DNA from: Bacillota bacterium
GTDB lineage: Bacteria; Bacillota; UBA4882; UBA8346
Reading direction: 5' to 3'
DNA: 64,000 nt
Assembly (NCBI GenBank): GCA_023417475.1
Contig: JAEZFP010000067.1
Coordinates: 179,049 to 243,048, forward strand
Shown here: positions 60,983 to 64,000 of the stretch, piece after piece
How positions within the stretch are numbered: position 1 is the first letter of the stretch
Layout: every line of letters starts with the position of its first letter
Notes under the pieces: model-generated
Seen by the model: the letters and a program-made list of their open reading frames with translations, nothing else
The model's database searches: none
What the model was told of the DNA's origin: nothing
Translations under genes and position numbers: made by a program

Positions 60983-61137
60983 AAAAACCACGAGCCGCCA
61001 AGCCACTGAAAAACCTCCACTCTGAAAGATTGACCTACAATATATAGTGAGTAGCTTGTTTTAGGCTATCAATATATTGTCGGTCAATGTTATTTCGAGC
61101 AGTTTTTCAGTGGCCCCCGAACCGCCTCGTGGTTTTT
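60983..61137 (+). terminator. Intrinsic terminator interrupted by the second element copy
   Basis: Arms AAAAACCACGAG (60983-60994) and CTCGTGGTTTTT (61126-61137) pair perfectly. Removing the element and one target copy restores AAAAACCACGAG-CCGC-CTCGTGGTTTTT, a canonical terminator 17 bp after the membrane-protein stop. Confidence 0.75.
61000..61117 (-). mobile_element. MITE-like element, copy 2 (reverse orientation)
   Basis: The reverse complement of the 3072-3187 element with about four substitutions over ~113 bp (for example GACCGACAAT for GACCTACAAT, and CAGAGTGGAGG for CAGAGCGGTGG). Termini again are GCCACTGAAAAAC and GTTTTTCAGTGGC. Flanked by CGAGCCGCC (60991-60999) and CGAACCGCC (61118-61126), a 9-bp duplication with one mismatch. 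Exact ends are uncertain by two or three bases. Confidence 0.85.
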
Positions 61138-61236
61138 GTTTAATATCTATTCAATTCCGCAATACTCGAATCCCATGAACCCCAGCGACCATAAACCACC
61201 ACAATCTCAAGAATCTCAAAGCAAAATGCAAGGTAT

Positions 61237-61271
61237 TTGACTACGTCAAACAATATGATTGACGTAGTCAA
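61237..61271. promoter_or_regulatory. Operator of the MarR-type regulator
   Basis: Two boxes of the same palindromic form, TTGAC-TAC-GTCAA (61237-61249) and TTGAC-GTA-GTCAA (61259-61271), 22 bp apart centre to centre, are also perfect inverted repeats of each other. The second box covers the -35 element, so binding should block the promoter. Confidence 0.8.
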
Positions 61272-61287
61272 GCAATATAATTATAAT
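61259..61287 (+). promoter_or_regulatory. Sigma-A promoter of the MarR-GNAT gene
   Basis: TTGACG (61259-61264), exactly 17 bp, TATAAT (61282-61287). Confidence 0.85.
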
Positions 61288-61320
61288 TGTCTTACAACTG
61301 GAATTAAAGGAGGTTTTGCC

Positions 61321-62262
61321 TTGGAATCCCCTCATTTCCAAATCGTCGCGGCAATTCGCCGCTTTAACCGGTTTTATACCAATCTCATCGGCCTGCTGGA
61401 TCAACATATTTTGAACAGCGCCTTCTCCCTGTCGGAAGCGCGGGTGCTTTACGAAATCGGCCATTATCCCAATTGTACGGCGAAATATTTGATCGAGGAG
61501 CTCCGGATCGACCCCGGTTACCTGAGCCGGATCATTAAGGGGTTTGAGAAGCGGGGATTTACCTACCGGGTTCAATCCGACACGGACGGCCGGTTGTATT
61601 ATCTATACTTAACCGAGCTGGGACAGGATACCTTAGCGCAAATGGACCAACTGTCCTCCCGGCAAATCGCCGATCTGGTCGAGCGTTTACCGGAGTTTCG
61701 TCAGAATAGCCTCGTCACCAGTATGAACACCATCGAAACCGCCTTGTCGAAGCAAACGGACTCGCTTGGCGCCAGGGTTACCGTTCGCAGCGAACTGAAA
61801 CCGGGCGATATCGGCTATTTGATTCATCTGCACGGTTGGATCTACGCCGCGGAATGCGGCTATAACCACCAGTTTGAACAGTATGTCTGTCAGACGTTTG
61901 ACGCGTTTTTGGGAAATTACGACGCGGCGCAGGACCGGTTTTGGTTCGCGGAGCTTGACGGGGAAATCATCGGCGCCATCGCCATTGTCGGTCATTCCGC
62001 AGTGAAAGCGCAGTTGCGTTGGTTCATCCTGCACCCGCAATTCCGGGGGATCGGCCTTGGCAAAAGGTTGCTCCAAGCGGCGCTGCAATTCTGTAGCGAT
62101 CAAGGGTATCGTTCCGTGTTTCTGGAAACCACCAACGACCAGACGACCGCCATTGCCATGTATCGCAAGGCGGGATTTGCGAAAGTCGCCGAACACGAGG
62201 CGGAGATTTGGGGCAAACGGCTGGTTGAGCAGACTTATGAATGGACCCCGAAAACGCCTTAA
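61321..62262 (+). CDS. MarR-GNAT fusion: winged-helix regulator with acetyltransferase domain
   Basis: A 313-residue protein. N-terminal MarR winged helix ~1-145 (LSEARVLYEIGHYPNCTAKYL; LRIDPGYLSRIIKGFEKRG; DTDGRLYYLYLTELG wing) and C-terminal GNAT N-acetyltransferase ~160-310 (DRFWFAELDGEIIGAIAIVG; LRWFILHPQFRGIGLGKRLL acetyl-CoA loop Q/RGxGxG; FLETTNDQTTAIAMYRKAGF). TTG 61321 is six bases after AAAGGAGGT. This architecture is known in bacteria; the acetylation target is not. The twin operator over its own promoter indicates autorepression. Confidence 0.92.
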   Translation: MESPHFQIVAAIRRFNRFYTNLIGLLDQHILNSAFSLSEARVLYEIGHYPNCTAKYLIEELRIDPGYLSRIIKGFEKRGFTYRVQSDTDGRLYYLYLTELGQDTLAQMDQLSSRQIADLVERLPEFRQNSLVTSMNTIETALSKQTDSLGARVTVRSELKPGDIGYLIHLHGWIYAAECGYNHQFEQYVCQTFDAFLGNYDAAQDRFWFAELDGEIIGAIAIVGHSAVKAQLRWFILHPQFRGIGLGKRLLQAALQFCSDQGYRSVFLETTNDQTTAIAMYRKAGFAKVAEHEAEIWGKRLVEQTYEWTPKTP

Positions 62263-62300
62263 AAGTGCAATAGTATCTATCTATATACTATCGCACTTTT
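62261..62300 (+). terminator. Terminator after the MarR-GNAT gene
   Basis: AAAAGTGCAATAGTAT / ATACTATCGCACTTTT arms, one mismatch, overlapping the stop codon and ending in T. Confidence 0.85.
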
Positions 62301-62382
62301 AAGTATCCTCTTGTTAAATTCATTAATACAATCTATAATCATCATGAAAACTACAAATTAATGGAAACCGAGGATTGTTCTC

Positions 62383-63192
62383 ATGGATTTAATTGCTGTT
62401 AATCAGAATAAGTGTACTCAATGCGGCATTTGTGCGGACGTATGCCCGCCTCGGATTCTTCGGATTGAGAAAAACGGTCCTACCGTAACGAATTCCGAAT
62501 CCTGCTTAGGTTGCGGACACTGCGTTGCCATATGTCCGCATACAGCAATTGATAATGTTAAAGCTCCGTTATCCAAGCAAATTGCCTGTCCAAAATTTCC
62601 GGTTATCGACAGCGATTGCGCTTATCAGTTCATCCGCTCGCGTCGCTCTATTCGTTGTTACAAAAATGAAAAAGTTCCACGCGATTTACTATTACAATTA
62701 GTCGACATTGCCCGTTTTGCCCCCACCGCAAGCAACAAACAGGGAATTTCATATGTTATTGTTGACGATACAAAGATAATGGAAAAAACAACCCAAACAG
62801 TGATCGCTTGGATGGAAAAAAATCAATCTTATTGGTGGAGCTTTCCCATCCATATCCGATCCTACAAAAAATACGGGATTGATGGAATTTTCCATTCCGC
62901 TCCCAACCTCATCATCGCACTTGCTCCAAAAGATTTTAAAAATGGTCGGGAAAACACAATTCTATCATTTTCATATTTGGAACTATTCGCCAATACTTTG
63001 GGACTCGGTTCCGCATGGGCAGGCCTTTTTGAAATGTGCGCTTTCTCTAACTATCGTCCATTATTAGACTTGTTAAACATTCCGGAAAGCAAGTCAATAA
63101 CCGGAGCCGTTATGATTGGTTATCCTAAATATCGTTTCAAACGCCTCGTAGATAGAAATCCGCTGGATGTTACAATATTAAGCAATGATTAA
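62383..63192 (+). CDS. Ferredoxin-nitroreductase fusion
   Basis: A 269-residue cytoplasmic protein. Residues ~1-60 carry two 4Fe-4S clusters (CTQCGICADVCPP and CLGCGHCVAICPH); residues ~80-269 are an FMN-dependent nitroreductase fold (FIRSRRSIRCYKNEKVP; DIARFAPTASNKQ; GLGSAWAGLFEM; AVMIGYPKYRFKR). In such fusions electrons pass from ferredoxin clusters to FMN; the physiological substrate is unknown. ATG 62383 follows GAGGAT. The coding sequence is visibly more AT-rich, with more A/T-ending codons than its neighbours, which hints at acquisition from another lineage. A possible broken gene starts right after it. Confidence 0.9.
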   Translation: MDLIAVNQNKCTQCGICADVCPPRILRIEKNGPTVTNSESCLGCGHCVAICPHTAIDNVKAPLSKQIACPKFPVIDSDCAYQFIRSRRSIRCYKNEKVPRDLLLQLVDIARFAPTASNKQGISYVIVDDTKIMEKTTQTVIAWMEKNQSYWWSFPIHIRSYKKYGIDGIFHSAPNLIIALAPKDFKNGRENTILSFSYLELFANTLGLGSAWAGLFEMCAFSNYRPLLDLLNIPESKSITGAVMIGYPKYRFKRLVDRNPLDVTILSND

Positions 63193-63293
63193 TTGAAGTT
63201 CGTAATCCGTATAATACCATTACAACAAAATATCAAATTACGGCCGATCTTGATGCGGTTGAAAAATTTTACGCTCAGGAGTCGATCTTCTAA
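63189..63293 (+). pseudogene. Possible gene remnant, C-terminal fragment
   Basis: A 34-codon frame without a start (LIEVRNPYNTITTKYQITAD..., ending AQESIF) has protein-like composition and codon use. It begins directly at the nitroreductase stop in another frame and may be the end of a gene whose 5' part was lost when the nitroreductase arrived. Confidence 0.35.
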
Positions 63294-63346
63294 AACCTTG
63301 GATTGATCTGGATCAACGGGAGAAAGCTAAGGCGAGGTGAAAAACG

Positions 63347-63502
63347 GTGCGGAAATTAAAACCGATCCCTGGCCAATCGATCCGCAATGTTTGGCAGATC
63401 AACCCGATTACCAGGGTTCATGATAACGATATCCGAAAGAACAAAAAGAAACAACGCCAAAACTCGCGCAATGATTTGAAAAAGGTTCTGTTGGACGAGT
63501 AA
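63347..63502 (+). CDS. Small basic protein (51 residues)
   Basis: GTG 63347, eight bases after GAGGTGA, opens 51 codons (MRKLKPIPGQSIRNVWQINP ... KKVLLDE). It is basic and polar, with INPITRVHDNDIRK followed by a Lys/Gln/Arg run and NDLKKVLLDE. Many Firmicutes have short proteins with the same outline (a proline-rich head, V-x-D, poly-basic stretch, acidic amphipathic tail), often near motility or sporulation genes, but I cannot name the family. A strong hairpin follows 35 bp after the stop. Confidence 0.6.
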   Translation: MRKLKPIPGQSIRNVWQINPITRVHDNDIRKNKKKQRQNSRNDLKKVLLDE

Positions 63503-63536
63503 GGCGGCCCGGCAAGTTGTTTTCCTTGCTAAAAGA

Positions 63537-63563
63537 CGCGAGGCTCCGTAGTGGAGCCTCGCG
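63537..63563. terminator. Hairpin after the small basic protein
   Basis: Perfect 11-bp GC-rich stem CGCGAGGCTCC / GGAGCCTCGCG, five-base loop; the T-rich tail begins about 12 bases later. Confidence 0.65.
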
Positions 63564-63758
63564 CAAATATTAATTTTTAGGTTTGCTTTGACCGTAACCC
63601 ACGCGTTCAAGGACGCTTCAACAAGCGTTCACCGTTTGTTATGATTCATTGTCCAATGTTAATGGACCCGGCAAAAAAATAGTCGCTTCAGGTTGGGCAA
63701 TCAGTCAAAGCGAATCAGTCCGTCAAACCTTGGGATCACCGTGAGCGCGAACGCTTCT

Positions 63759-64000
63759 TTAAATCCGTTGGTCGGTAATACCGAACTCGCGCCAGGTCGC
63801 TTTGGGGAAAGTCCGTTTCACTTGGGTGCGCGCCTCGGAGTAACTGGTTTGAATCCGGCTTAGTTTCGCCTGGAGCTCCTCGGTCTTCTCCATCATCCGG
63901 GCTTTGAACGCCAACTGCGCGTTATGGATGTCGATCAGCCCCTGGTAATCGGCGCTGAACTGGGTAATAAACTCCGTGTCGATGCCGCGTTTGTGCAACG
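63759..64000 (-). CDS. C-terminal part of an unknown protein (window edge)
   Basis: About 80 residues are visible; the N-terminus lies beyond 64000. It is helical and charged (FKARMMEKTEELQAKLSRIQ, probable coiled coil) and ends in FPKATWREFGITDQRI. The ending WREFGI-D-R recurs in uncharacterised bacterial proteins, but I cannot name a family. An in-frame TTG at 63998 could be a start, but it lies too close to the edge to judge. Confidence 0.6.
   Translation of the reverse strand, partial: LHKRGIDTEFITQFSADYQGLIDIHNAQLAFKARMMEKTEELQAKLSRIQTSYSEARTQVKRTFPKATWREFGITDQRI

Overview
The window looks like chromosome from a spore-forming, double-membraned (diderm) member of the Firmicutes, of moderately high GC by eye. 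Firmicute-type signals are Shine-Dalgarno sites of the AGGAGG kind, frequent TTG/GTG starts, LacI/AraC/YesMN-type sugar regulators, perfect cre-like operators and a Spo0E-like phosphatase. An outer membrane is indicated by a giant secreted protein ending in an OmpA peptidoglycan-binding domain (23429-39487) and, just upstream, a 938-residue predicted outer-membrane barrel (39530-42346). Limnochordia/Hydrogenispora-like bacteria would fit, but this is inference. No rRNA, tRNA or CRISPR array was seen.

Layout. 1-2292: minus-strand redox genes (thioredoxin reductase fragment, DUF1450 protein, FAD/NAD oxidoreductase) with a 48-bp direct repeat. 2293-4620: a sparse region with a small Cys-rich ORF, a short mobile element sitting inside a transcription terminator, an AraC regulator and a Cas2-like small protein. 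4621-13679: a uronate-polysaccharide locus made of a LacI repressor, a beta-glucuronidase-like GH2, an ABC sugar importer, a divergent GH88 unsaturated glucuronyl hydrolase and a rhamnogalacturonan acetylesterase, with a strong promoter and two overlapping cre/LacI operators between the divergent units. 13950-22467: uppP, Spo0E-like, a two-component pair, an EAL protein, a lone receiver, an MFS transporter and a DUF554 protein. 22640-23245: a 42-bp repeat array. 23429-42346: the giant DUF11/OmpA protein and its barrel. 42857-47296: a c-di-GMP turnover protein with a receiver fused at its C-terminus, followed by a Cache/HAMP histidine kinase, preceded by a possible sigma-D promoter. 47578-56525: a second sugar locus (DUF2264 protein, ABC importer, YesN/YesM-type two-component system), all minus strand. 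56894-64000: DUF2225, YkgJ-type, AraC-GyrI, a frameshifted methyltransferase, a membrane protein, a second copy of the mobile element again inside a terminator, a MarR-GNAT regulator with a clear operator/promoter, a ferredoxin-nitroreductase, a 51-residue small protein and a partial gene.

The observations most worth following are: (1) a ~116-bp MITE-like element present twice at ~96% identity, each time in the loop of an intrinsic terminator with an apparent 9-11 bp target duplication; (2) the barrel plus giant-repeat-protein pair as a cell-surface system; (3) an in-frame ribosome-binding site and ATG inside the c-di-GMP protein, which suggests recent fusion or dual expression of an Rcp1-like receiver; (4) two unrelated in-frame minisatellites of 21 and 42 bp.
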